Below, piece by piece: positions 34,147-43,055 of a DNA stretch of 50,546 nucleotides. The DNA is from an uncultured Paracoccaceae bacterium (GTDB taxonomy: Bacteria; Pseudomonadota; Alphaproteobacteria; Rhodobacterales; Rhodobacteraceae), in the NCBI GenBank assembly GCA_947311485.1, contig CAMZLM010000081.1, positions 1 to 50,546 on the forward strand, in the 5' to 3' direction. Under the pieces are notes generated by a model. It made no database searches. It saw only the letters and a program-made list of their open reading frames with translations, and was not told where the DNA came from. Numbering within the stretch: the first letter of the stretch is position 1; each line of letters opens with the position of its first letter. The position numbers and the translations under genes are program-made.

Positions 34147-35469
34147 TTATCCGTTTACAAAATGTAAATCCGCAAACCGGCCCCTCAAGTCCGCGACCTC
34201 GGGGGCCAGCGCTTCGGGGGTGTCGCTGTTTAGTGCTGCCACAAACAGATTCACCAGGGGTTCCAGGTTTTCCGGAGTGATGCCAAACCGCACGATTTCC
34301 GGTGTGCCGATGCGCAGCCCGTTCAGATCGCCGACAACCTCGGCTATTGGCAATCCGATGCCGCAGGTCAAAAAACCGGCTCGGCGCAAGTGTTTGGCGG
34401 CGTGCTGGCCCCCGCCATAGGCTGCGGCCTCGATAGCGAACTGATGCGATCGGGTGAAACTACCGCTGCCCTGAAATACCTTTACCCCCTGTGCGTCCAG
34501 CCGTGCAGCAAAGGCCTGTGCTACATCGACCATGGTTTGGGCATACTCGGCCCCGTGGTCGCGCCAGTCCAGCAGGGTCATCGCCAATGCGGCAGATTTA
34601 CCGGCATCAAAATTGGCTGTCATCCCCGGATAGGCGATGGCGTCCAGACGCTCGGCCAGTTCCGCATCATTGCTGACGATCAGCCCGCCCGCCGGCCCGC
34701 CAAGGGATTTATAGGTACTCATGGTCATCAAATGCGCGCCTTGCGCCAATGGATCGGGCCAAACGCCCCCTGCAATAATCCCGCATTGGTGGGCGGCATC
34801 AAACAGAACTTTGGCCCCGACCAGATCTGCAATCGCGCGGATTTCCGCCACCGGATGCGGAAACAAGTTCAGGCTGCACCCGATGGTGATCAGCTTGGGC
34901 CGGCATTCCTGCGCCAGCGCGCGCAAGCCAGCCATATCCACCGTATAGCCATCCGCGTTCACCGGTGCGTGGTGGATTTTCAGGCCGTACAACCCCGCGC
35001 AACCCGCCATGTGGTGGGTGACGTGGCCGCCAATGCTGGCCGGTGGCGCGATAATCACATCCCCGGGTTTACAGGTGGCCATAAATGCATAGAGATTGGC
35101 TATCGCGCCAGAGGGCACCCGAATTTCGGCAAAATCTGCGTTGAATACTTCGGCGGCCAACTCGGCGGCAATCACTTCGATTTCCTCGATCGCTTCCAGC
35201 CCGACTTCGTATTTATCCCCCGGATACCCCAGCGAGGGACGTTCGCTCAATCCGCTATTCAGAAACGCGGCGGCGCGCGGGTTGATAACGTTGGTGGCAG
35301 GGTTGAGGTTGAAACAGTCCCGTTCGTGGATCTGCCGGTTGGCTGTGGCGAGGCTCTGCAGCCTTGCGCTAATTGTGCTGCTGTCTTGTGTGGCGGTCTG
35401 GGCGGCATATTCCTGAACCAGACGTTCACTGTTTGCCGGCACCCATGGGCGGGTTTTTAACTGTGTCAT
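34147..35469 (-). CDS. SHMT-like PLP-dependent enzyme (glycine hydroxymethyltransferase family)
   Basis: 440 residues from ATG 35469 (MTQLKTRPW); the ORF-track start 40 codons upstream crosses the divergent promoter region. SHMT landmarks are ERPSLGYPGDKYEVG, an anchor DAAHQCG and the Schiff-base Lys in MSTYKSLGGPAGG. Standard SHMT has TTTTHKTLRGPRGG there, so this is a divergent branch; alpha-methylserine hydroxymethyltransferase or an aldolase of similar fold are alternatives. It would move a one-carbon unit or cleave a beta-hydroxy amino acid. The divergent LysR/GcvA-like gene is its likely regulator. Confidence 0.78.
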   Translation of the reverse strand: MTQLKTRPWVPANSERLVQEYAAQTATQDSSTISARLQSLATANRQIHERDCFNLNPATNVINPRAAAFLNSGLSERPSLGYPGDKYEVGLEAIEEIEVIAAELAAEVFNADFAEIRVPSGAIANLYAFMATCKPGDVIIAPPASIGGHVTHHMAGCAGLYGLKIHHAPVNADGYTVDMAGLRALAQECRPKLITIGCSLNLFPHPVAEIRAIADLVGAKVLFDAAHQCGIIAGGVWPDPLAQGAHLMTMSTYKSLGGPAGGLIVSNDAELAERLDAIAYPGMTANFDAGKSAALAMTLLDWRDHGAEYAQTMVDVAQAFAARLDAQGVKVFQGSGSFTRSHQFAIEAAAYGGGQHAAKHLRRAGFLTCGIGLPIAEVVGDLNGLRIGTPEIVRFGITPENLEPLVNLFVAALNSDTPEALAPEVADLRGRFADLHFVNG

Positions 35470-35521
35470 TGATTGCTCCTGTGTTTCTGGCAGGGGACCA
35501 TAAAAGCGGCTTGGCGGCAAA

Positions 35522-35541
35522 CCAGTCTTTCGGTAAACTGG
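35522..35541 (+). promoter_or_regulatory. LysR-type operator candidate CCAGT-N10-ACTGG
   Basis: A 5-bp dyad with a 10-bp centre, containing the T-N11-A type arrangement of LysR boxes, lies in the 101-bp gap between the SHMT-like gene and the divergent LysR gene. Its place, 30 bp before the LysR start, suits control of both genes. Confidence 0.4.
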
Positions 35542-35570
35542 GCCTAGAAAAACTACGCCAAAGATTGCCC

Positions 35571-36473
35571 ATGCCCGTCCTGCCCCCACGCCCCAAAGGT
35601 CCGCCGCTCAATGCCCTGCGCGCATTCGAGGCCGCCGCCCGTCTGGGGGGCTTCAAGCAGGCGGCGCAGGAGCTGAATGTCACTCCCGGTGCGGTGGCCC
35701 AGCAGGTCAAGCAACTGGAAACATGGTGCGGCGCGGTCCTGTTTGAGCGCCATGCAACCGGCGTGCGGCTTGGCGCGCTTGGCCAGCAGGTGTTACCGGA
35801 TTTCATCGCCGCCTTTGACGCCATGGCGCGCGCCCATCAACACCTGAGCAGTGCCGCCGCCAATCGTCTGCGCATTGCGGCGCTGCCCAGCATTGCGCAA
35901 CTCTGGCTGGGACCGCGTTTGCCCGATATCCGCGCGGCACTCGGTGGGGTGTCGATTTCGGTCACCGCGATGGAGGAACCGCCCAATCTGGCACGCGAAC
36001 CCTATGATCTATCGATATTTTTTGAACCCAAGCCGCGCAAGCAGGCATGGTTTCAATCCGGTCGGGATCAGCTCTTGCCGGTTTGCGCGCCTGCGCTGGC
36101 GGCGCAGCTGCGTGATCCGGTGGATATGGCCGCGCACCCCTGCTTGTTTGATCTGGCTTGGCCGGATGACTGGGAAAAATGGCTGCAATCCCTGCCGGAA
36201 ACAGCGCGGTTTACCCCGTCCGGACCGGCGTTTTCGCTCTATAGCATGGCGGTTGCCGAGGCCATTGCCGGGGCCGGTATTTTGATGGGACATCGCGCGC
36301 TGGTGGTCCCTGATCTGGCCAGTGGCAGGCTGGTAGCTCCGTTTGAACAGACACAGCGGATTAACAGTTTTTTGACTGTGGAAAAACGCATTGGCGCGAG
36401 GCGGAACCGGATGCTGGACCGGTTGGCGGATTTGCTGGTTCAGCCCCAGTTTACCTCACCCAGAAAAATATAG
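35571..36473 (+). CDS. LysR-family regulator, GcvA-like
   Basis: 300 residues from ATG 35571 (MPVLPPRPKGPPLNALRAF). The N-terminal winged helix (LRAFEAAARLGGFKQAAQELNVTPGAVAQQVKQLE) is of GcvA type, followed by the effector-binding domain. GcvA relatives control glycine cleavage and other amino acid genes. The divergent SHMT-like gene is the most likely target. The 3' end overlaps the end of the convergent response regulator gene by 34 bp. Confidence 0.86.
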   Translation: MPVLPPRPKGPPLNALRAFEAAARLGGFKQAAQELNVTPGAVAQQVKQLETWCGAVLFERHATGVRLGALGQQVLPDFIAAFDAMARAHQHLSSAAANRLRIAALPSIAQLWLGPRLPDIRAALGGVSISVTAMEEPPNLAREPYDLSIFFEPKPRKQAWFQSGRDQLLPVCAPALAAQLRDPVDMAAHPCLFDLAWPDDWEKWLQSLPETARFTPSGPAFSLYSMAVAEAIAGAGILMGHRALVVPDLASGRLVAPFEQTQRINSFLTVEKRIGARRNRMLDRLADLLVQPQFTSPRKI

Positions 36474-37144
36474 CCGGCCCCGTAGATGGTTTTGATCAGG
36501 CGTGGATTTTTCGGATCTTCGCGCAGTTTGGTCCGCAGGCGTGACACGCGCACATCCATGGCGCGATCGAAGCTGTCACCGGCCACCCCGCCAAGGGTTT
36601 CCTGCATATACTGGCGTGTAATCAGCCGGTTCGGGGAGTTCAGGAACAGCTTCAGAACCTCGCCTTCAGCATGGGACAGGGGCAGAATATCGCCGTTTTC
36701 GGCCTGTAACTGAAATTGGTCAAAATCCGCGCTCCAGCCGGCAAAGCGGGCGATAGAGGCCTTTTGCCCGCCTGCCTGTTGTCTGCGCCGAAGCAGGACG
36801 CGGGCGCGCGCGACGACCTCGGCGGGATCAAAAGGCTTGGAAATATAGTCGTCTGCGCCCAGTTCCAGACCGGTGATTTTATCCTGCACCCGCGAACGCC
36901 CCGATATAATAATAATCCGCGCCCCCTGTTCCAGTGCCAGTCGGTGCACCAGCGCCAGCCCGTCCTTGTCCGGCAGGCCCAGATCGACCAGACAGATATC
37001 CGGTTTCATGGTGGCGAGGGCGGCCTCGAATTCGGTGGCGCGGCCAAAGGAAGCGGTGCGAAAACCGGCATCCTCGAGCGCGGTGGCAAGCATGGAACGG
37101 ATTTGGGGTTCGTCATCCAGAATGGTGATCAGGGGGGCGGTCAT
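36440..37144 (-). CDS. OmpR/PhoB-family response regulator
   Basis: 234 residues: receiver domain with Asp54 (VDLGLPDKDG), conserved Lys in SKPFD, and a C-terminal winged helix ending TIYGAGYIFLGE (RTVRGVGYRF-type). It is co-translated with the hybrid kinase (ATGA overlap) and is presumably its output. The pair is divergent from the acyl-CoA ligase/ABC transporter operon, which is the likely target. Confidence 0.9.
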   Translation of the reverse strand: MTAPLITILDDEPQIRSMLATALEDAGFRTASFGRATEFEAALATMKPDICLVDLGLPDKDGLALVHRLALEQGARIIIISGRSRVQDKITGLELGADDYISKPFDPAEVVARARVLLRRRQQAGGQKASIARFAGWSADFDQFQLQAENGDILPLSHAEGEVLKLFLNSPNRLITRQYMQETLGGVAGDSFDRAMDVRVSRLRTKLREDPKNPRLIKTIYGAGYIFLGEVNWG

Positions 37145-39054
37145 GGGGTGGCCTCGAATATGGCGGCAAGCTGGGCGGGAGAAAACGGTTTGGACAGCAC
37201 GCGGAAACGGGCTTCGGCGGCTTGCCGGTTTGGATCGCTACGCGGCAGGCCGGTCATCAGGGTGGCGGGAACATTCAGGCCGTTTGCTTGCATGCGGGTC
37301 ATCAGATCGGTGCCGGTGGTGCCGTCATTCAACATAATGTCCGATAAAACATGGCTAATGCCGGGGACTTGGGACAGGGCCAGGGCTTCGGTGCTGTTGT
37401 CGGCCTCCAGCACTGTATGACCCAGATCGCGTAGCATGTTTCGGACGGATTCGCGAATTTCGGGGATGTCCTCGACCAACAGCACCAACCCGGGTTTTTG
37501 CACGGTTTGTGCAGGACGTAGCGGCAACTGGACGGTTACCCGCGCGCCGCGTTTGCCGTTGGCAATGCGCACCCGCCCGCCGGAAAGTTGGGCGAAATCG
37601 TAAATCATGGTCAGGCCAAGGCCGGAGCCGTCCTTGGCCTTGGTGGTGAAAAAAGGATCCAGCGCACATTCGAGCGCCTCGGCGCTAAAGCCGGTGCCGG
37701 TGTCCGTTGCCTGAATTTCCAGCCATGTATTCCCGCGTTTGCGCGCGGTCAGGGTGATTTCGCCTGTGCCGTCAATGGCGTCGCGGGCGTTCAGGATCAT
37801 GTTGATCATGGCATCCTGCAAAAAACCCTGATCGAGCAAGACCGGATGATCCACGTCCCGATTGACCAGCGTCAAGGTAATGTCCGGTGGTAGGGTGGGT
37901 TCCGCCAAGGCACGCACGGCGTCAAACAGATCGTCTATTTTACCGGCACTGACGGCCAGATCACGGCGTGCGGACACATCGGAGAGCCGGTCGAGCAAAT
38001 CGCCCCCGCGCAGGGCGGCGGCTTTGGTGGTTTGCACGGCTTTTCGGGCGGCGTCGGGCAGGTCGGGGATACGTTCGATCTGGCTTTGCAATCCCATGAT
38101 GATCGTCAAAAGGTTGGAGAAATCATGCGCCAGACCGCTGGCCAGTTGCGCTGCAAGTTCACGTTTTCGGGTCTGCATCAGCACGGCGCGGGCCTGTGCC
38201 TCGGCGGTGATATCCATGGACAGGACATAGGCCCCGACGATGTTACCATCCTGTGCCTCGTCCGGTGTAAAAGCCACCCGAATACGGCGCGCGCCGTCGC
38301 CCATATCGAATTCAAACACTGACGGTTCTCCGGCAAAGGCCATGTCCAGATAGGGTTTTATTTTTGCATAGGCCTCTGCCCCCAAAGCCTGTTTTGCGGT
38401 CAGGCCCAGAATGTCAATCGGGCGGTTGGAGATGACTTCGCGCAGACGGCGGTTGGAATAGGTATAGACCTCGTCCCGCCCCAGATGCGCAATATGGGCC
38501 GGTGTCATTTCCGTGGTCATACGGGTGCGTTCTTCGGATTCGGTCAGTTGGCGTTTGGCCTCTTCCAATGCGGAAATCGTGGCTGCCAGTTCGCGGTTCG
38601 TCTGGGTGAGCTGTTCGGAGCGGCGCAACAATTGATCGGACAGTTTGGCTGAATGGGACCGCAGCAGTTGTTCGTGTTCCTTGATCGCGGTGATATCGGT
38701 GTATACCGAAACCCAGCCGCCTTGGCGCAGGGGGCTGCCTTCGATTGAAATCCAGCGCCCGTTGGAACGTTGGCGTTCAACATAGTGGGGTTCAAACGCC
38801 AAGGCCTGTTCGATCTTTTGGCGGACAAATTCGTCCAGATCCGCCACATCGCCGTATTCGCCATTTTCGGCCAGATAGCGGATGGTGGTGTCAAATGGCG
38901 CGCCATCGGCGACACACCAATCCGGCAGGTTGAATAATTCCTGAAACCGCCGGTTGGATACGGTCAGATGCAAATTGCTGTCGTAAATCGACAGGGCTTG
39001 CTGAATCAAATTCAGCCCCGAGCGCATCATTTCCTGATTTGAGTTTGTGTTCAT
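37141..39054 (-). CDS. PAS-domain hybrid sensor histidine kinase with receiver
   Basis: 637 residues without membrane segments. Order: PAS domain 1 (about 10-125, ALSIYDSNLHLTVSN), coiled coil (about 130-180), PAS domain 2 (about 185-290), DHp with His310 (SGLAHDFSNLL), HATPase_c (DTGTGF, DPFFTTKAKDGSGLGL), and a C-terminal receiver with Asp572 (LSDIMLNDGTTG). A cytoplasmic PAS sensor suggests detection of an intracellular ligand or redox state. It is divergent from the transport operon by 186 bp. Confidence 0.9.
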   Translation of the reverse strand: MNTNSNQEMMRSGLNLIQQALSIYDSNLHLTVSNRRFQELFNLPDWCVADGAPFDTTIRYLAENGEYGDVADLDEFVRQKIEQALAFEPHYVERQRSNGRWISIEGSPLRQGGWVSVYTDITAIKEHEQLLRSHSAKLSDQLLRRSEQLTQTNRELAATISALEEAKRQLTESEERTRMTTEMTPAHIAHLGRDEVYTYSNRRLREVISNRPIDILGLTAKQALGAEAYAKIKPYLDMAFAGEPSVFEFDMGDGARRIRVAFTPDEAQDGNIVGAYVLSMDITAEAQARAVLMQTRKRELAAQLASGLAHDFSNLLTIIMGLQSQIERIPDLPDAARKAVQTTKAAALRGGDLLDRLSDVSARRDLAVSAGKIDDLFDAVRALAEPTLPPDITLTLVNRDVDHPVLLDQGFLQDAMINMILNARDAIDGTGEITLTARKRGNTWLEIQATDTGTGFSAEALECALDPFFTTKAKDGSGLGLTMIYDFAQLSGGRVRIANGKRGARVTVQLPLRPAQTVQKPGLVLLVEDIPEIRESVRNMLRDLGHTVLEADNSTEALALSQVPGISHVLSDIMLNDGTTGTDLMTRMQANGLNVPATLMTGLPRSDPNRQAAEARFRVLSKPFSPAQLAAIFEATP

Positions 39055-39145
39055 GACTTATCGCTAACACCGTCGGCCCCGGTTATTCCAGAGAGAATTG
39101 CCATTGTTACAATTTGATACATTCCAGAAAAACTTGCGAATAAAT

Positions 39146-39221
39146 TGACGGCGAGTGTGCAAATCGACCTAATGGGCGAGGGAATCACCTTTTGCGTGAT
39201 TGCTGTCGGTGATTTGCCGAC
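39146..39221 (+). promoter_or_regulatory. Candidate promoter and leader dyads of the acyl-CoA ligase/transport operon
   Basis: A sigma70-like pair, TTGACG (39146-39151) and CCTAAT (39169-39174) at 17-bp spacing, is followed in the leader by AATCACC/GGTGATT (39183-39214) and a short hairpin GTCGG-tgatttg-CCGAC (39205-39221) just before the GGGAGG ribosome-binding site. The two dyads share bases, so they could be alternative RNA structures or a protein site. Not proven. Confidence 0.35.
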
Positions 39222-39240
39222 ATAACGGGAGGAATACTGC

Positions 39241-41214
39241 GTGACAAATGCTGCTGTGCTGGACACGTCTCTGGATACGTTTCCAAAACTGTTGGTGCGC
39301 AACAGCACCAAATTTGCCAATCGGCCTGCGTATCGCGAAAAAGAATATGGTATCTGGCAGAGCTGGACCTGGGCCGAGGTGCGCAAACAGGTCGAAGCCC
39401 TGGCGCTCGGGTTTCTGGATCTGGGGATGGAGCCGGGCGACCATGTGGCCATTGTCGGCCGCAACAGACCACATTTTTACTGGGCGATGATGGCGGCACA
39501 ATACGTAGGTGCGGTGCCGGTGCCGGTGTATCAGGATGCCGTCGCCGAAGAGATGGCCTATGTGCTGGATCATTGCAACGCGCGGTTCGCGATTGTCGAA
39601 GATCAGGAGCAGGTGGATAAGATCCTGGAGATCGAGGATAAAATTCCCGGTCTGAAACATGTGGTTTATGTGGATAAGCGCGGGTTGCGCAAATATGACC
39701 ACACCACGTTGCATGCCTATACAACAGTGCAGGAAACCGGCCGCGTCAAGCGTGATGAGCATCAACCGGAACTGGATCGGCGGGTGAATGCGGCAACCAC
39801 GGATGACACCTGTGTCATGCTCTATACCTCCGGTACCACAGGGCGGCCCAAAGGTGTTGTGATGTCCCATTACAACATGTTGATGACCGCGAAAAATTCG
39901 TGCGAGTTTGACAATCTGAATGAAACGGATTCGGTGCTGGCCTATCTGCCAATGGCGTGGATCGGGGATTTCATTTTCTCCATGGCGCAATCCAATTGGG
40001 CCGGTTTCTGTGTGGCCTGTCCGGAGAGTGCCGAAACCATGCAGGCGGATCTGCGCGAAATCGGGCCGACCTATTTCTTTGCCCCGCCGCGGTTCTTTGA
40101 GGGGTTGCTCACCAATGTGATGATCCGCATGGAAGACGCCGGGAATTTCAAACGCAAGATGTTCTACAAGTACATGGATCACGCCAAAAAGGTCGGGCCG
40201 GATTTGCTGGATGGCAAGCCGGTTTCGGCGGCGGACAAGTTGAAATACCAGATCGGCAAGCTGCTGGTTTATGGTCCGTTGTTGAACACGCTCGGCCTGA
40301 GCCGCGTGCGCGTGGGGTATACCGCAGGGGAAGCGATCGGCCCCGAGATTTTCGAATTCTACCGTTCGCTGGGCATCAACCTGAAACAGCTGTACGGCCA
40401 AACCGAGGCCTGCGTGTACATCACCCAGCAACCGGATGGCGAGGTGCGCGCCGATACTGTGGGGATACCAAGTCCGGGTGTCGAAGTGCGCATTGCCGAC
40501 AACGGCGAGGTTTTCTATCGTTCGCCCGGCACCTTTCAGGAATATTACAACAATCCCGAAAGCACGGCCGACACCAAGGACCCCGAAGGTTGGGTCGCGA
40601 CGGGGGATGCGGGGTTTTTCGAGCCTAGCACCGGCCATCTGCGAATTATCGACCGCGCCAAAGATGTGGGGAAAATGTCGGACGGCGGCATGTTTGCGCC
40701 GAAATTTGTGGAAAACAAGCTCAAGTTCTATCCCGATATTCTGGAAACCGTGGTGTTTGGCAACGAGCGCGACAAGTGTACCGCCTTTATCAACATTGAT
40801 CTGTCGGCGGTGGGCAATTGGGCGGAACGCAACAACATTGCCTATGCCTCCTATCAGGAACTGGCGGGGCATCCCAAAGTGCTGGAATCCATCCAGAACC
40901 ACGTTGAGGCCGTTAACAAATCTGTGGCTGAGGACGAAATGCTGTCCGGTTGCCAGATCCACCGTTTTCTGATCCTGCACAAGGAACTGGACGCGGATGA
41001 CGGCGAATTGACCCGCACCCGCAAGGTGCGCCGCAAGGTGATCGAGGAGAAATTCAAAGTGTTGATTGACGGGCTGTATGACGGCTCCAAAGAGGTCTTT
41101 GTCGAAACCGAAGTCACCTATGAAGACGGGCGTAAAGGCTCGATTTCCGCAACACTGGAATTGCGCGACGCGGCGGTGGTGCCGGTCAAGGCCAAGAAGG
41201 ACGTGGCAGCATGA
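39241..41214 (+). CDS. AMP-dependent long-chain acyl-CoA synthetase family protein
   Basis: 657 residues starting at GTG 39241, with GGGAGG 8 bp upstream. Adenylate-forming landmarks: P-loop LYTSGTTGRPKG, acidic YGQTEACVYI, ATP-binding GWVATGDAGFFE, and the IIDRAKDVGKMSDGG hinge. It activates a carboxylic acid with ATP to the acyl-CoA. Length and motifs fit the FadD15/long-chain group with an internal lid insertion. It is first of a co-directional operon with a Liv-type ABC transporter, so the substrate is probably what the transporter brings in. Confidence 0.9.
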   Translation: MTNAAVLDTSLDTFPKLLVRNSTKFANRPAYREKEYGIWQSWTWAEVRKQVEALALGFLDLGMEPGDHVAIVGRNRPHFYWAMMAAQYVGAVPVPVYQDAVAEEMAYVLDHCNARFAIVEDQEQVDKILEIEDKIPGLKHVVYVDKRGLRKYDHTTLHAYTTVQETGRVKRDEHQPELDRRVNAATTDDTCVMLYTSGTTGRPKGVVMSHYNMLMTAKNSCEFDNLNETDSVLAYLPMAWIGDFIFSMAQSNWAGFCVACPESAETMQADLREIGPTYFFAPPRFFEGLLTNVMIRMEDAGNFKRKMFYKYMDHAKKVGPDLLDGKPVSAADKLKYQIGKLLVYGPLLNTLGLSRVRVGYTAGEAIGPEIFEFYRSLGINLKQLYGQTEACVYITQQPDGEVRADTVGIPSPGVEVRIADNGEVFYRSPGTFQEYYNNPESTADTKDPEGWVATGDAGFFEPSTGHLRIIDRAKDVGKMSDGGMFAPKFVENKLKFYPDILETVVFGNERDKCTAFINIDLSAVGNWAERNNIAYASYQELAGHPKVLESIQNHVEAVNKSVAEDEMLSGCQIHRFLILHKELDADDGELTRTRKVRRKVIEEKFKVLIDGLYDGSKEVFVETEVTYEDGRKGSISATLELRDAAVVPVKAKKDVAA

Positions 41215-42026
41215 GTACCGTTGAAACATACACAACCCCGGACGGGCGCACCATTGGCGCGCCGGTGATGGAGATGAAAAACATCACCCTGCGTTTTGGT
41301 GGTGTGGTGGCGATCAAGGATATTTCCTTTGATATCCGCGAGGGCGAAATCCGCGCGATTATCGGGCCGAACGGGGCCGGAAAATCCTCGATGTTGAACG
41401 TGATGAACGGGTTTTACCATCCACAAGAGGGCGAAGTCTGGTTTCGCGGTAAAATCCGCCCGCCGATGCGTCCGTATCAAATTGCAGGGCAGGGGGTGGC
41501 GCGCACATTCCAGAATATCGCTTTGTTCAAGGGCATGTCGACGCTCGACAACATTATGTGCGGACGTCTGACCCACATGAAGACCGGAATGCTGAGCCAT
41601 ATTCTGTGGAAGGGCAAAGCGGAGCGTGAAGAGGTCGAAGCCCGCGAAAAGGTCGAGAAGATCATCGACTTTCTTGAAATTCAGGCGATCCGCAAGAAAC
41701 CTGTGGGCAGCCTGCCCTATGGGTTGCAAAAACGGGTGGAGCTGGGCCGGGCCTTGGCTGCCGATCCGGAATTGCTGCTGCTGGACGAGCCGATGGCCGG
41801 TATGAACGTCGAGGAAAAAGAGGACATGTCCCGTTTTATTCTGGATGTGAATGATGAATTCGGCACAACAATTGCCCTGATCGAACATGACATGGGGGTG
41901 GTGATGGATATCGCCGACCGGGTTGTGGTGATGGATTACGGCAAGAAAATCGGCGATGGCACACCGGCGGAAGTGCTGGCAAACCAAGACGTGATTGATG
42001 CGTATCTGGGGGTGGATCATGGATAA
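41211..42026 (+). CDS. Liv-type ABC transporter ATP-binding protein (LivG)
   Basis: 271-residue ABC ATPase: Walker A GPNGAGKSS, Q-loop ARTFQNIALF, modified signature LPYGLQKRVELG, Walker B LLLLDEPMAGM, H-switch ALIEHDMGVVM. The insert before the signature is typical of LivG. The start overlaps the ligase stop by 4 bp. With LivF it would energise uptake through the two permeases. Confidence 0.9.
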   Translation: MSTVETYTTPDGRTIGAPVMEMKNITLRFGGVVAIKDISFDIREGEIRAIIGPNGAGKSSMLNVMNGFYHPQEGEVWFRGKIRPPMRPYQIAGQGVARTFQNIALFKGMSTLDNIMCGRLTHMKTGMLSHILWKGKAEREEVEAREKVEKIIDFLEIQAIRKKPVGSLPYGLQKRVELGRALAADPELLLLDEPMAGMNVEEKEDMSRFILDVNDEFGTTIALIEHDMGVVMDIADRVVVMDYGKKIGDGTPAEVLANQDVIDAYLGVDHG

Positions 42027-42053
42027 GTTTACAATTTTGACGGGGAAAGCCCA

Positions 42054-43052
42054 ATGAGTGCTGAATTCTATTTCGGGGTCGAGGTTTTCCTCAACGGTTT
42101 GATGGCCGGGGTGATGTATTCGCTCGTGGCGCTGGGCTTTGTGCTGATCTTCAAGGCCTCCGGTATTTTCAACTATGCCCAAGGGGTGATGGCGCTGTTT
42201 GCGGCGCTGACGCTGGTGGGGTTCCAGAACGGGCAAATCCCGTTTGCGCATCTGATCAACACGATCTTCGGCACGGAACTGAGCACCTTTGGCTGGACCC
42301 TCCCGGCCTTTGCCGCGATCCTGCTGACGCTGGGTGTGATGATCCTGTTTGCGGTACTGGTGGAAAAACTGGTCTTGAAACATCTGGTTAATCAGGAACC
42401 GATCATTCTGTTTATGGCCACCATCGGGCTGGCCTATTTCATGGAAGGTTTTGGCGATCTGATGTGGGGGTCCGATATCAAAAAACTGGATATCGGCATT
42501 CCACAGGGTGGCAACCGCTGGATCGAAGACCACACGGCCTTTCTTGGCGGGGATAATTTCTATGGCTTTTATATCGATACACTGGATATCTATGCGGCGG
42601 TGATTGCGGCCATTCTGGTGAGCTCTCTGGTGCTGTTTTCCAAATACACCAAAACCGGCCGTGCCCTGCGTGCGGTGGCGGATGACCATCAGGCAGCGTT
42701 GTCCGTTGGCATCAGCCTGCGTACCATCTGGGTTATTGTCTGGGCGATTGCCGGATTTGTGGCCTTGGTTGCTGGCATCATGTGGGGCAGCAAGTCCGGC
42801 GTGCAGTTCTCCCTGTCACTAATCGCGCTCAAGGCTTTGCCGGTGTTGATGCTGGGCGGGTTTACCTCCATCCCCGGCGCGATTGTCGGTGGGCTGATTA
42901 TCGGCGTGGGTGAAAAAATGTTCGAATTCCTGATTGGCGCGCCATTTCTTGGCGGAGCCACGGAAAACTGGTTCGCCTATATGCTGGCACTTATGTTTCT
43001 TGTCTTCAGACCCCAAGGTCTGTTCGGCGAGAAGATTATCGAGAGGGTTTGA
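42054..43052 (+). CDS. Liv-type ABC transporter permease (LivH)
   Basis: 332 residues, about eight hydrophobic segments, LivH-type (SLVALGFVLIFKASGIFNYAQG near the N terminus; RALRAVADDHQAALSVGIS cytoplasmic loop). It is longer than E. coli LivH. It forms the channel with the downstream LivM-like protein. Confidence 0.9.
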   Translation: MSAEFYFGVEVFLNGLMAGVMYSLVALGFVLIFKASGIFNYAQGVMALFAALTLVGFQNGQIPFAHLINTIFGTELSTFGWTLPAFAAILLTLGVMILFAVLVEKLVLKHLVNQEPIILFMATIGLAYFMEGFGDLMWGSDIKKLDIGIPQGGNRWIEDHTAFLGGDNFYGFYIDTLDIYAAVIAAILVSSLVLFSKYTKTGRALRAVADDHQAALSVGISLRTIWVIVWAIAGFVALVAGIMWGSKSGVQFSLSLIALKALPVLMLGGFTSIPGAIVGGLIIGVGEKMFEFLIGAPFLGGATENWFAYMLALMFLVFRPQGLFGEKIIERV

Positions 43053-43055
43053 TCC

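Noticed and set aside
39169-42689. Two very long minus-strand ORFs (688 and 523 residues)
   Set aside because: They are antisense frames of the acyl-CoA ligase and Liv transporter genes; no domain or start signal.
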